A stretch of DNA of 64,000 nucleotides from Aquimarina sediminis (lineage in GTDB: Bacteria > Bacteroidota > Bacteroidia > Flavobacteriales > Flavobacteriaceae). The position numbers and the translations under genes were made by a program. A model generated the notes under the pieces. The model saw only the letters and a list, made by a program, of their open reading frames with translations. It ran no database searches and was not told the origin of the DNA. Positions within the stretch are counted from its first letter, which is position 1; each line of letters begins with the position of its first letter. This document shows, one piece after another, positions 52,095 to 61,242 of this stretch. The DNA is taken from contig NZ_POYJ01000012.1 in the NCBI RefSeq assembly GCF_002895435.1, forward strand, positions 62,001 through 126,000, in the 5' to 3' direction.

Positions 52095-53429
52095 ATGCGT
52101 AGTTTAATAAAGAGTTTTGTGCGGTATAGTATTATACAAATAAGTAGTATAGTAATATTACATGCTCAAGAAAATAGTATTTCTTTTGAGAATGTAAATG
52201 TCATCCCTATGGATAGAGAAGTAATATTATACAATCAGCGGGTTATTGTTACAGCTGGAAAGATTACGACAATTGAACCTGCTTCTCAAAAAATAAAGCA
52301 AAAAGTTAGCACCGCTATTAATGCCACAAATAAATATTTGATCCCTGGATTGGCAGAAATGCACTATCATTTACAAAACGATATCCGCGATGAGTTTAAA
52401 TTGCTAGTTGCTAATGGTGTTACAACAGCACGAAATATGGCAGAGTATGAAGGTCAAGATCAAATAAAAATTAAAGAAGATGCTAATAAGAATAAATTTT
52501 TGGCACCCTATTATGTAACTACAGGACCATATTTAAAATCTAATGATTTACAAACAATAAGTGATGTGATTAAGGTTGTAAAAAAACACCACGAAAAAGG
52601 ATATGATTTTTTAAAAATTGCTGATAATTTACCTAAGAAAGTATATTTAAAGTTATTAGAAGAAACCAATAAATATAAGATTCCGGTTGTTGGGCATGGT
52701 CAAAGAAAACTTCCATTAGAATACTCTTTAAGGATGAAATCGATAGCCCATATAGAGGAGTTTATGTGTATTTTTAATACAGAGCAAAAAGCAGATACTA
52801 CATACTTAAAACAAGCTGCCATTGAAATTAAAGCTAGTGGGGTATATGTTTCTCCTACTTTGGGGATTTTTGAAATGATTAGTAGGTATGCCGATAATAG
52901 GAAGTTTGAAATTCTAAAAAAAAGTGATGAAATAAAGTATCTTCCTCAGGCATATGCAGCTTATTATACATCCGATAGTATCCACTATAGAATAAATACC
53001 TGGTTTACTGCTCCAGAGTCTCTTATTCGACTTCAGAAAGAATTAGAATGGCAAAAGAAATTTACTAAAATATTAAATGAAGCCAATGTACCTCTATTGG
53101 CAGGAAGCGATACATATGGGCTATTTATCCAGGGATTCTCACTACATAGAGAACTTGAACTATTATCAAGTAGTGGAATGTCTAACTACGAAACCTTAAG
53201 AACAGCTACCATAGTTCCTGCACGATATTTGGATCGATTAGCAATCAGCGGCACGATTAGTGAAGGGAAGCTAGCAAATCTGGTATTACTCAATAAAAAC
53301 CCTCTTAAGGATATTAGAAACACTAAAACTATCGAAGGAGTGATGATTAAGGGCAAATGGTTGCCAAGAAAAAAGTTAGATGATATGTTAAAAGATGTAG
53401 AAAATAATTGCAGCTCACAAAAAAAATAA
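52095..53429 (+). CDS. Secreted amidohydrolase-superfamily enzyme
   Basis: The 444-residue protein has a signal peptide (SIIQISSIVILHAQ). The first metal-binding element is GLAEMHYHLQND near residue 90, where HxH is HYH, followed by a catalytic region HGQRKL and LAGSDTYG with the final Asp (about 335). The last segment NLVLLNKNPLKDIRNTKTIE is typical of imidazolonepropionase-like amidohydrolases. The substrate is open; members hydrolyse cyclic amides or dipeptides. Confidence 0.87.
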   Translation: MRSLIKSFVRYSIIQISSIVILHAQENSISFENVNVIPMDREVILYNQRVIVTAGKITTIEPASQKIKQKVSTAINATNKYLIPGLAEMHYHLQNDIRDEFKLLVANGVTTARNMAEYEGQDQIKIKEDANKNKFLAPYYVTTGPYLKSNDLQTISDVIKVVKKHHEKGYDFLKIADNLPKKVYLKLLEETNKYKIPVVGHGQRKLPLEYSLRMKSIAHIEEFMCIFNTEQKADTTYLKQAAIEIKASGVYVSPTLGIFEMISRYADNRKFEILKKSDEIKYLPQAYAAYYTSDSIHYRINTWFTAPESLIRLQKELEWQKKFTKILNEANVPLLAGSDTYGLFIQGFSLHRELELLSSSGMSNYETLRTATIVPARYLDRLAISGTISEGKLANLVLLNKNPLKDIRNTKTIEGVMIKGKWLPRKKLDDMLKDVENNCSSQKK

Positions 53430-53586
53430 ATACCTAAATGTCAATAGAAACAGATGTTTAGTGTTTTTTTAAGGGCATTATGTCTGTGTATAGAGAACAT
53501 TAAAAAAAGGTTACTAAGAACTTTATTTTGAAATAAATAGAAATTTATAACGAAATAATAGTACCTTCGCGTTTTAATATTTTATA

Positions 53587-53778
53587 ATGAACAAAGGAAC
53601 AGTAAAATTTTTCAATGACTCCAAAGGATTTGGATTCATTACAGAAGAAGGATCAAACAAAGATCATTTCGTACACATTTCAGGCTTAATTGATGAAGTT
53701 CGTGAAGGTGACGAAGTAGAGTTTGATCTTAAAGAAGGTAAAAAAGGAATGAACGCGGTAAACGTGAAAGTATTATAA
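53587..53778 (+). CDS. Cold-shock (CspA-like) protein
   Basis: The 63-residue single OB-fold protein binds single-stranded nucleic acid. The RNP1 motif is KGFGFI (about residues 13-18) and RNP2 is DHFVHIS, with His where Ile is usual. It is compact, soluble and probably an RNA chaperone. The leader is short, with no -7 box fully matching TAnnTTTG (TACCTTCG is closest). A strong terminator follows. Confidence 0.95.
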   Translation: MNKGTVKFFNDSKGFGFITEEGSNKDHFVHISGLIDEVREGDEVEFDLKEGKKGMNAVNVKVL

Positions 53779-53804
53779 TATACATTTTGACTTTTTTAAA
53801 ACAC

Positions 53805-53836
53805 AAGCCTGTCTATTTTTAGACAGGCTTTTTTTG
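53805..53836 (+). terminator. Terminator after the cold-shock gene
   Basis: An 11-bp stem AAGCCTGTCTA/TAGACAGGCTT with a TTTT loop, then a T run. Confidence 0.87.
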
Positions 53837-53856
53837 TTTTCACCCAAATTTATAAT

Positions 53857-55239
53857 TTAGTAAAATCTATCAATGGCTTTTAAAACTTTATCTGCTCGTT
53901 GCATGTCAAGTTGTTTTATGTATTTATATGCTCTATCGATTATTGCTTGAGCTTCTTCGTTGTTTTTAAAATCTTTTCTCATATGATATAAGTCCAGTGC
54001 CACTTGCAAATCCTGGGTTGTATGTGGTACTCCGGTATACTCTTGCAGATACTCCAGATATGTAAAACCAAACTCTTGTGTTGGCTCTATCATAGTACCT
54101 TCTCCAAAATCATTCCATGTGATGATTTGTAGAAAATCTGAGAGCTCATGATGATTATAGTTAAGTGTTTCTATAAAGGTGTTTCCGTTGTTAAGGTTTA
54201 TAGTCCAATCATTTATGCCATCAGACCACCCACCTTCTGTATAAAAGCTCTTGAATCCCGGATAAGATGAGCCTACAGTGATTTTATTGCTTGCCTGGTA
54301 TGTGTTATAGTAATGCTCATGAGCAAGTAAGTGATCTTGATCAACCCATAAAAATTCTCCACTAGCGTTAGCACCAACATAATTACTAGCTCCCCATAAG
54401 GTTAAGAAATCAGGGCGATTAGTGGTTGGTAAAACATCAAACACCTGGTTCCATTCTGCCTCTGTATTTAAATATTGAGGACCAAATATAAAGAGCATGT
54501 TTTTGCCATTGTATTGCATGTATTCGGGGCTAGAAAAGTATTTTTGATTAATATATAAGAAATCTTCCTGAGCTGCTTCTATTACTGTTGCAGAAAGGGA
54601 TTGCTCTTTTGCTTGTTGAGCCACTCTGTCTTCATACATAATTGAAAAATTCATTCCCAAATCTTCTAGGGTGTATATAAAGGTCTCTGTAGCTTGTTTG
54701 ATTAATCCATAATCATATAGATCTTTACTTCCGTACCAATCAAAGATTACGCCATCTACCCCAGATAGTTTCATCATTAGGAAATGGTATTCGTGTAAAT
54801 CAGGGTCAGAAGAAGAGTAGGGACCGATTAGCGGATAATAATAGGATGCAATTTGTGCGTTGCCATTAGCGTCTTTGATATCGGGATTTTGATTGGCCAT
54901 CGTCCAGTGTTGACCCCAGTAACCATCAAAATCTTTACTTTGAAACCAGGGCATATAATGTACATATACTTTTTTTGGGTTTTCTTTTACGATTTCCATC
55001 CCAGAAGCCTCTACAATTTTCCCTTGCTTTTCAAGCTCTATATAATCTAGTTCCTCTTCTAATACCTTTAGTAATTCAGCATCGGTATAAGTAGAGTCCT
55101 GAACAACTTCTGGTTTAGATTGTTGTTCAACCTGTTGTTCTTCAATCGAAATGATATCATCCTTTTCGCAAGAAGAGAATAAAACAATAATAAAAAAAGT
55201 AACAATAGCAATAAATAAAGTAGTCGTAGATTTTAACAT
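53857..55239 (-). CDS. GH99/GH71-like lipoprotein
   Basis: The 460-residue lipoprotein has a lipobox (LFSSC, Cys25) and a catalytic-type barrel. KVYVHYMPWF opens strand 1 as in the GH99 family; WYGSKDLYDYGL and ITWNDFGEGTMIEP show Trp and acidic residues that face the sugar. Known GH99 enzymes are endo-alpha-mannosidases or mannanases, which act on mannan. It lies outside any polysaccharide utilisation locus visible here, and no SusC/SusD pair is adjacent. The acidic linker (about 26-66) tethers the domain. Confidence 0.8.
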   Translation of the reverse strand: MLKSTTTLFIAIVTFFIIVLFSSCEKDDIISIEEQQVEQQSKPEVVQDSTYTDAELLKVLEEELDYIELEKQGKIVEASGMEIVKENPKKVYVHYMPWFQSKDFDGYWGQHWTMANQNPDIKDANGNAQIASYYYPLIGPYSSSDPDLHEYHFLMMKLSGVDGVIFDWYGSKDLYDYGLIKQATETFIYTLEDLGMNFSIMYEDRVAQQAKEQSLSATVIEAAQEDFLYINQKYFSSPEYMQYNGKNMLFIFGPQYLNTEAEWNQVFDVLPTTNRPDFLTLWGASNYVGANASGEFLWVDQDHLLAHEHYYNTYQASNKITVGSSYPGFKSFYTEGGWSDGINDWTINLNNGNTFIETLNYNHHELSDFLQIITWNDFGEGTMIEPTQEFGFTYLEYLQEYTGVPHTTQDLQVALDLYHMRKDFKNNEEAQAIIDRAYKYIKQLDMQRADKVLKAIDRFY

Positions 55240-55832
55240 ATTAGTAGGTATTTAAATTAAACGTCAAATAAATGTCTAAGGAGAGAGTTTTGTAAAAAAG
55301 AAAATTTGTGTGTAATAACGTAACGTATTCAAATACAGACAGGTAAGAGAATTTAAGTTTTTTGTAACGAAAGTAGGGGTAGACCGTCGAAGGGATGCGT
55401 TATTGAAGTTAAAAGTAATCAAAATCTTTCTTTTGTAAAAGAAAAATGTTGTTTTTTTTGATCGTTAAATGTTGATAATCAAATAATTACGTTTTTACCG
55501 TAATCGTTTTACGGTTGATTTTTGTAAGTCAATTTTTGACAAATATGAATTATAATTCAAATAAAAAATGATATAAATCATTGGACTTGGATAGTTTATT
55601 GTTTAAGAAAAGATTTGATAAACTGGTTTGCATTCTACAAATTTGAAAGCGTAAGAAATAAAAGAGCAGTATCAGAAAAACGCCAGAAATATGAAACAAA
55701 TCTCTTTTGTAGTATTTTCCTTGTTTTAGGTTTTATGAGCGAATAGAAATTACTTTAAACCTAAATAGCTTTTGTAAATACCAATATAGAGAATTAATAG
55801 ACCTACAGATTTTAATTCTCAATAGACAATTG
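55240..55832. other. 593-bp non-coding region
   Basis: No coding frame is recognised. It is AT-rich and ends at the yaaA -7 box. A small hairpin ACCGTAA/TTACGGT with a 5-nt loop at 55497-55515 is the only structure I noticed. Confidence 0.35.
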
Positions 55833-55840
55833 TATTTTTG
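55833..55840 (+). promoter_or_regulatory. -7 element of yaaA
   Basis: TATTTTTG is a perfect TAnnTTTG, 21 nt before the ATG at 55862. An in-frame TTG at 55838 lies inside the box and is not a start. Confidence 0.5.
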
Positions 55841-55861
55841 AAAAACAAAAACAGCATCTAC

Positions 55862-56623
55862 ATGAAAATTGTAATATCTCCAGCCAAATCATTGGATTTT
55901 GAAACCGAATTACCTACTCAGCAGTATACAACTCCTAACTTTCTTACAGAAATAGAAAAGTTAAATGGAGTGCTCAAGAAAAAATCACCAAAAAAACTTT
56001 CTGAGTTAATGAGTATCAGTGATAAACTGGCACAGCTCAATTGGCAGCGTAATCAAGAATTTAGTCTTCCGTTTACAAAAGAAAATGCAAGACCAGCTGT
56101 GTATTCATTCAATGGAGATGTATACGTAGGATTAGATGCGTATACTATACCCGAGGATAAATTGGATGCGTTACAAAACCAATTAAGGATACTTTCTGGA
56201 TTATATGGGATTCTAAGACCTTTGGATTTGATGCAGCCATATCGTTTAGAAATGGGAACCAAGCTTAAAGTAGGTCGTAACAATAATTTGTATGAGTTTT
56301 GGAAAAAGACAATCACACAGCAACTAAATGATGAACTTCAGGATGATGAGTTGTTTATCAATCTGGCTAGTAATGAATATTTCAGCGCTATTGATAAAAA
56401 AGTACTAAAAGTTCCTGTGATTACTCCTCAATTTAAAGATTGGAAAGGAGATAAACTTAAAATGATTAGTTTCTTTGCCAAAAAAGCGAGAGGTATGATG
56501 GTAAGATATATTATTGATACCGATGCTAAAACAATAGAAGATTTGAAAGGGTTTAATTATGAAGGGTATGGGTTTAGTGAAGAATATACTACCAAACCAA
56601 ATGAATTGGTTTTTATACGCTAA
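55862..56623 (+). CDS. yaaA: Peroxide stress protein YaaA (DUF328)
   Basis: The 253-residue soluble protein matches YaaA throughout: [57 protein letters not shown], then [15 protein letters not shown]. coli YaaA limits iron availability under hydrogen peroxide and binds DNA. The start is ATG 55862; the in-frame TTG at 55838 overlaps the -7 box. Confidence 0.94.
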   Translation: MKIVISPAKSLDFETELPTQQYTTPNFLTEIEKLNGVLKKKSPKKLSELMSISDKLAQLNWQRNQEFSLPFTKENARPAVYSFNGDVYVGLDAYTIPEDKLDALQNQLRILSGLYGILRPLDLMQPYRLEMGTKLKVGRNNNLYEFWKKTITQQLNDELQDDELFINLASNEYFSAIDKKVLKVPVITPQFKDWKGDKLKMISFFAKKARGMMVRYIIDTDAKTIEDLKGFNYEGYGFSEEYTTKPNELVFIR

Positions 56624-56757
56624 GTAAGCTAATATTAGATGTTTTCTTAAGCGGTAAATTCGAGAATTAGGTTCTGCTAACAATTGAGAACTTACATTTT
56701 CTAATGTTTCTAATTTTAGTATCTTCAATCCCTAATATTAGAAACATAACTCTATAA

Positions 56758-57261
56758 ATGCAAAAAGCGATCAATTTCCTTGATTGGATTGGTGAAAAAA
56801 CGGGTGTTATAGTTGGCTGGATAGCTGTGTTATTAGCAATAATAATAGGCATGGATGTCATTATCCGTTACATTTTTCAGTTTACATATGTATGGATGAT
56901 CGAAATAGAAATCTACCTGTTTGGGATGCTTTTTTTATTAGCTTCTGGATATACGTTTAAGTATGAAAAACATGTACGGGTCGATGTATTCTATACCAAA
57001 CTTTCTAAAAAAAGAAAAGCTTGGATAGATCTGTTAGGAGGAGTTTTTTTATTAATTCCATGGTGCTATGTTGCAATTGTTTCTTCTTGGTATTATGGAG
57101 CTTTTTCATTTATGATTGGTGAAAGCTCGCCTCAACCTGGAGGCTTACCCGCTTTATATATACTTAAATTTTGTATTACTCTTGGTTTTGTTTTTTTATT
57201 ACTTCAAGGAGTATCACACATCTTAAAATCAATCCAAATTATTTTTAATAAAGAGGAGTAA
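56758..57261 (+). CDS. dctQ: TRAP transporter small permease (DctQ)
   Basis: The 167-residue membrane subunit has four helices, starting IVGWIAVLLAIIIGMDVIIR, with FTYVWMIEIEIYLFGMLFLL as the second. It pairs with DctM in a sodium-driven uptake system that takes solute from a binding protein. Its stop overlaps the dctM start (TAATG). It is the first gene of the dctQ-dctM-dctP cluster. Confidence 0.9.
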   Translation: MQKAINFLDWIGEKTGVIVGWIAVLLAIIIGMDVIIRYIFQFTYVWMIEIEIYLFGMLFLLASGYTFKYEKHVRVDVFYTKLSKKRKAWIDLLGGVFLLIPWCYVAIVSSWYYGAFSFMIGESSPQPGGLPALYILKFCITLGFVFLLLQGVSHILKSIQIIFNKEE

Positions 57262-58607
57262 TGGAATATCTGGCAATACTATTATTTGTAATTATTTTTA
57301 TTCTTATCCTAAGAGGATATCCGGTTGCTTTTACACTTGGTGGAATTTCGGTAGCCTTTGCTTTTGGGGTGTCAATTTTTGCTCCAGAGCAATTTCAAAT
57401 GTCAACATTTTATTTGCTACCATCTAGAATTATGGGAGTGGTAAATAATTATGTCCTTATGGCTGTTCCTCTCTTTATTTTTATGGGAATCATGCTAGAA
57501 AAATCAGGACTGGCCCAAAGTTTATTAGAAACAATGGCAATGATGTTTGGTAGGGTTCGTGGTGGTTTAGCAATTTCGGTAGTGATAGTGGGTGCATTGT
57601 TAGCTGCTTCTACAGGTATTGTAGGAGCTACGGTAGTTACAATGGGATTAATAAGTTTACCAACAATGCTTAAACGTGGCTATAAAACAGAGCTTGCTAC
57701 AGGTGTAATTGCTTCATCAGGTACATTAGGACAGATTATTCCACCATCAATAGTTTTGGTTTTATTAGCAGATACAATTAATAGCTCATCCAGAGGAGCT
57801 GCTTCAGTAGATGTAGGAGCTTTGTTTTCTGCAGCTTTATTACCTGGTTTGGTATTGGTTGGGCTATATATTGGTTACATTTTGATTAAATCTTTTATAC
57901 ATAAAGAAGATGCTCCAAGTATTCCTGCAGAAGAAATAAAAGAATTTAGAGGAGCTAATTTTACAGCAAAAATCCTTAAAGTCTTATTCCTGCCTATACT
58001 ATTAATTGTACTTGTACTAGGATCTATTTTTACTGGTATAGCCTCGCCAACAGAAGCATCTGCAATTGGAGCGATTGGAGCAACAATACTAACCGTAATT
58101 CAAAAAAAGTTTTCGTTTAAGATTCTAAAAGAAGTGGGGCAAGAGACCATAAAACTAACGTCAATGGTGTTTTTTATTCTTTTAGGGGCAACAACGTTTA
58201 CCTTGGTGTTTAGAACACTGGGAGGAGATATGTATTTACAAGAATTAATTATTTCTTCTAATCTAACACCTTTAATGTTCCTGTTGTTGGTGATGCTTGT
58301 CATCTTTGTAGCTGGTTTTTTTATCGATTTTATTGAAATTGTCTTTATTATAGTGCCTGTAGTTACACCTATTTTTAATGTTTTTGAGATGGATATGTTA
58401 TGGGTAGGGATTTTGATAGCCTTAAATTTGCAAACATCTTTTTTGACACCTCCCTTTGGATTTGCATTATTTTATCTCAAAGGAGTGGCACCAGAAAACG
58501 TAAAAACAAGTCAGATTTATAAAGGGATTATTCCTTTTATAATCATACAATTGATCATTGTAGGGATTGTAGTATTTTTTCCCGAGATTATTTTTATGTC
58601 AAAATAA
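57261..58607 (+). CDS. dctM: TRAP transporter large permease (DctM)
   Basis: The 448-residue membrane protein has about 11-12 helices with the DctM pattern: ILILRGYPVAFTLGGISVAF, YVLMAVPLFIFMGIMLEKSG, and IIPPSIVLVLLADTI, the substrate-channel region. Na-coupled transport is the known mode. It is 1 nt overlapped with dctQ and 88 nt before dctP. The high Met/Ile/Leu/Val content fits an inner-membrane pump. Confidence 0.95.
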   Translation: MEYLAILLFVIIFILILRGYPVAFTLGGISVAFAFGVSIFAPEQFQMSTFYLLPSRIMGVVNNYVLMAVPLFIFMGIMLEKSGLAQSLLETMAMMFGRVRGGLAISVVIVGALLAASTGIVGATVVTMGLISLPTMLKRGYKTELATGVIASSGTLGQIIPPSIVLVLLADTINSSSRGAASVDVGALFSAALLPGLVLVGLYIGYILIKSFIHKEDAPSIPAEEIKEFRGANFTAKILKVLFLPILLIVLVLGSIFTGIASPTEASAIGAIGATILTVIQKKFSFKILKEVGQETIKLTSMVFFILLGATTFTLVFRTLGGDMYLQELIISSNLTPLMFLLLVMLVIFVAGFFIDFIEIVFIIVPVVTPIFNVFEMDMLWVGILIALNLQTSFLTPPFGFALFYLKGVAPENVKTSQIYKGIIPFIIIQLIIVGIVVFFPEIIFMSK

Positions 58608-58695
58608 AAAATAGATTACACCTTTTCTTTGAAGTATGTAAAACAGTTTATTAGACTATATAGAGCAATATTGAATAACTTATATTTATGTATAC

Positions 58696-59826
58696 ATGAA
58701 GTTTTTTAAAAGTCAAAATCACAAAATAACCAGATTTGCTACTATGATAGCGGTTGTATTATTGTTTATTTCTTGTTTAGGAGATCCACCAGCAAGTATG
58801 AGTACTACTTCTTATGATGTAAGCAAACCTGACAAAATATTTTATTGGAAAATGACAACCACCTGGCCCCCTAATTTTCCAGTGGTGGGCGAAGTAGCAG
58901 AAAAATACTCAAAATGGGTAGATGAATTGTCTAATGGTCAAATTAAGATTAAGGTTTACGGCGGAGGAGAATTAGTACCCCCTCTTGAAGCTTTTGATGC
59001 TGTATCTCAAGGAACAATCGAGATGGGGTGTGGCGCAGCGTATTATTGGGCAGGAAAAACTCCTGCAGCACAATTCTTTGCAGCAGTACCTTTTGGGATG
59101 AATAGCCAGCAAATTACTTCGTGGTTAGAAACAGGAGGAGGTTATGAGTTATGGAAAAAAACATACGCCAAGTTTAATCTGGTTCCTTTTATGGGAGGAA
59201 ATACAGGTGTGCAAATGGGAGGATGGTTTAATCGAGAGATTAATTCTGTCGAAGATTTTAAAGGATTAAAAATGAGACTTCCGGGGATAGGAGGCAAAGT
59301 AATAGAAAAAGCAGGTGGAGCTGCAGTTTTGGTTGCTGGTAGTGAGGTGTATACAAGTTTAGAGCGAGGAGTTATTGATGCCACCGAGTGGATAGGTCCA
59401 TATCATGATTATAAGATGGGGTTTCATAAAATTGCAAAGTATTATTATACTCCTGGATGGCACGAAACAGGCTCGCAATTAGAGTTTTTTATTAATAAAA
59501 ATTTGTATGATGGATTACCACCACATCTACAAGCTGTATTAGAAGCTGCCTCCAAAAGAGCGCAAGTATGGGTTTTAGCAGAGTTTGATAAGCAAAATGG
59601 AATTTATTTGGATAAACTGGTAAATGAAGAAGGAGTTGAGATTCGAGAATTTTCTAAAGAAACCCTAGAGACTTTAAGAGGATATACAGATGAAGCCATA
59701 CAAGAGTTGATAGGTGATGACCCTTTGTCAAAAGAAGTATATGAAAGCTATTCTGGTTTTCAAAAAAGAATTTCGAGGTGGTCTGAAGTAACAGAGAAAG
59801 CTTACTATAACAAAATACAGAAATAA
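58696..59826 (+). CDS. dctP: TRAP transporter solute-binding lipoprotein (DctP), TakP-like
   Basis: The 376-residue binding protein has a lipobox (LLFISC, Cys near 27), so it is tethered rather than free in the periplasm. Core motifs are TTTWPPNFPVVGEVAEKYSK, GGGELVPPLEAFDAVSQGTI and LKMRLPGIGGKVIEKAGG, whose Arg binds a carboxylate. ATEWIGPYHDYKMGFHK resembles TakP, which takes 2-oxo acids such as pyruvate. Other carboxylates are possible. Pyruvate carboxylase lies about 1.4 kb further on. Confidence 0.92.
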   Translation: MKFFKSQNHKITRFATMIAVVLLFISCLGDPPASMSTTSYDVSKPDKIFYWKMTTTWPPNFPVVGEVAEKYSKWVDELSNGQIKIKVYGGGELVPPLEAFDAVSQGTIEMGCGAAYYWAGKTPAAQFFAAVPFGMNSQQITSWLETGGGYELWKKTYAKFNLVPFMGGNTGVQMGGWFNREINSVEDFKGLKMRLPGIGGKVIEKAGGAAVLVAGSEVYTSLERGVIDATEWIGPYHDYKMGFHKIAKYYYTPGWHETGSQLEFFINKNLYDGLPPHLQAVLEAASKRAQVWVLAEFDKQNGIYLDKLVNEEGVEIREFSKETLETLRGYTDEAIQELIGDDPLSKEVYESYSGFQKRISRWSEVTEKAYYNKIQK

Positions 59827-59842
59827 ACATTGTTAGGAATAG

Positions 59843-59877
59843 AAAACCGTTTCAAAAGAGACTTCAGAAACGGTTTT
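59843..59877. terminator. Terminator after the TRAP genes
   Basis: An 11-bp stem AAAACCGTTTC/GAAACGGTTTT with a 13-nt loop, 17 nt after the dctP stop. It can act on both strands. Confidence 0.7.
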
Positions 59878-59922
59878 ACTATCAATTAGGACGCGTTTTT
59901 TGTAAAACGAAATGTCGTTTGT

Positions 59923-60762
59923 TTACAGAACAAAGTTTTCTTCTATACTTAGGTCTATTGTTGTTTCGTTTCCGTCAGCATCAGTAAGTATTGCGATATT
60001 ATCACAAGTTCCATCACCATACTCCAAAGTAGAAGTTGACGAATCTTCGGTGGTAACGATAGTACCACTAACTACATATTCACAGCCACTTTCTAATCGT
60101 AAAGGAGTTGTAGTTTTAGAAGTAAATACACTACCATTGTTAAATTCTGAAGAGGTATCTAAGGTTACAAGCGTATAAAAATCAAAAGTATCCTGATTCA
60201 TTACAATTTCTACGGCGGTTGTGTCTTTACTGGTAACTCTAAGACCATCACTCCATGCAAATAAGTAATCAGAGGTCGAAACAAATTTTTGACCTCCTTG
60301 CTCACTAATGGTAATAGTTGCTACAGAAGTTCCACTAACTGTTATACCGTCGAAAGAAAAGTTTTCTAATGTGTAATTCATCTGGACGATCGCCCCAGAC
60401 ATTTCTTCTTTTACAGTGAAAGTTACAATGATTTTACCAGAAATCGGTTTTCCGTCTGGTGATTGGCAGTCGGCGCCAAAATTTATAGTAATAGTACCTC
60501 CATTACCTGAACCTACAGCTCCTTCTACAGTAGTACAATCATTATTTTTGCTAATAAAATTACGACTAGTACGAGATGGATTATTAAAAGCCCCTTGTAC
60601 CACCGAGTTAATTTCGCGATTAGCTGATTTTACATCCTTGTATCTTTCTGCAGAAACCACTCCTTCTGGAGCTGCAGGTGTGTTGTCGTCATCACTGCTA
60701 CAACTTAATATTAAAGTTGTTAGCATAAGCGTGCTTGCAAAAGCAATAATTCTGTTTTTCAT
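59923..60762 (-). CDS. Exported lipoprotein of unknown function, beta-rich
   Basis: The 279-residue lipoprotein has the lipobox LILSC (Cys21) and a short acidic start SSDDD. The remainder alternates strands (GTITINFGADCQSPDGKPIS, GKIIVTFTVKEEMSG, GTSVATITISEQGG) with a cysteine at about 81, 101 and others, like many Bacteroidota conserved lipoproteins. No enzyme motif is recognised. The nearest genes are the TRAP operon (convergent) and pyruvate carboxylase (divergent). Confidence 0.75.
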   Translation of the reverse strand: MKNRIIAFASTLMLTTLILSCSSDDDNTPAAPEGVVSAERYKDVKSANREINSVVQGAFNNPSRTSRNFISKNNDCTTVEGAVGSGNGGTITINFGADCQSPDGKPISGKIIVTFTVKEEMSGAIVQMNYTLENFSFDGITVSGTSVATITISEQGGQKFVSTSDYLFAWSDGLRVTSKDTTAVEIVMNQDTFDFYTLVTLDTSSEFNNGSVFTSKTTTPLRLESGCEYVVSGTIVTTEDSSTSTLEYGDGTCDNIAILTDADGNETTIDLSIEENFVL

Positions 60763-61242
60763 GTTTAATAATTAAATGGTTTTATATAAAATTTACTTGA
60801 GGTATTGACTGGCAAACTTAACTATTGGGAGTAACTGCAGATACTAACCCTTTGTTAAAGTTTCATGATTTTTTGACCTTTTTGTACGGTTGCAAAAAGC
60901 ATTCCAAAGAAAATTTTTGGGACGTTTTGATCAATAAAAAAATCTGTTAGCAAAATCCTATTTCTCATCCTAAGTGGTTTTGACAAATACTAGTAAAATG
61001 TTCTAAATCTATTAAAAGAACGATAGATGATAGAAGAACGGTATAAGAGTTAAGTTAATTAATGTTAATTTTATGTTACCACAAGTTTGATTTATTGTTA
61101 AGCGTGTATTTGGTAATGTTAAGAATATCACAGATTTAAAATATGTATATGAATTTTAACATTTCTGTTGTACAGTATGGTTCTTATCAATATCTTCGTA
61201 GCGAATGTTCGCTAAATATGGTTTTAACTCACAAATTTTATC
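60763..61242. other. Non-coding region between the lipoprotein and pyc
   Basis: About 480 bp with no coding frame recognised. Two TTAATGTTAA-type words lie near 61059-61071. No TAnnTTTG is convincing in front of pyc, so its promoter was not placed. Confidence 0.35.
60813..60820 (-). promoter_or_regulatory. -7 element of the unknown lipoprotein gene
   Basis: TAAGTTTG on the minus strand, a perfect TAnnTTTG, 50 nt before the ATG at 60762. Confidence 0.4.

Noticed and set aside
60416-60775. Plus-strand 119-codon open frame over the unknown lipoprotein
   Set aside because: Antisense shadow; the minus-strand frame has a signal peptide and lipobox.
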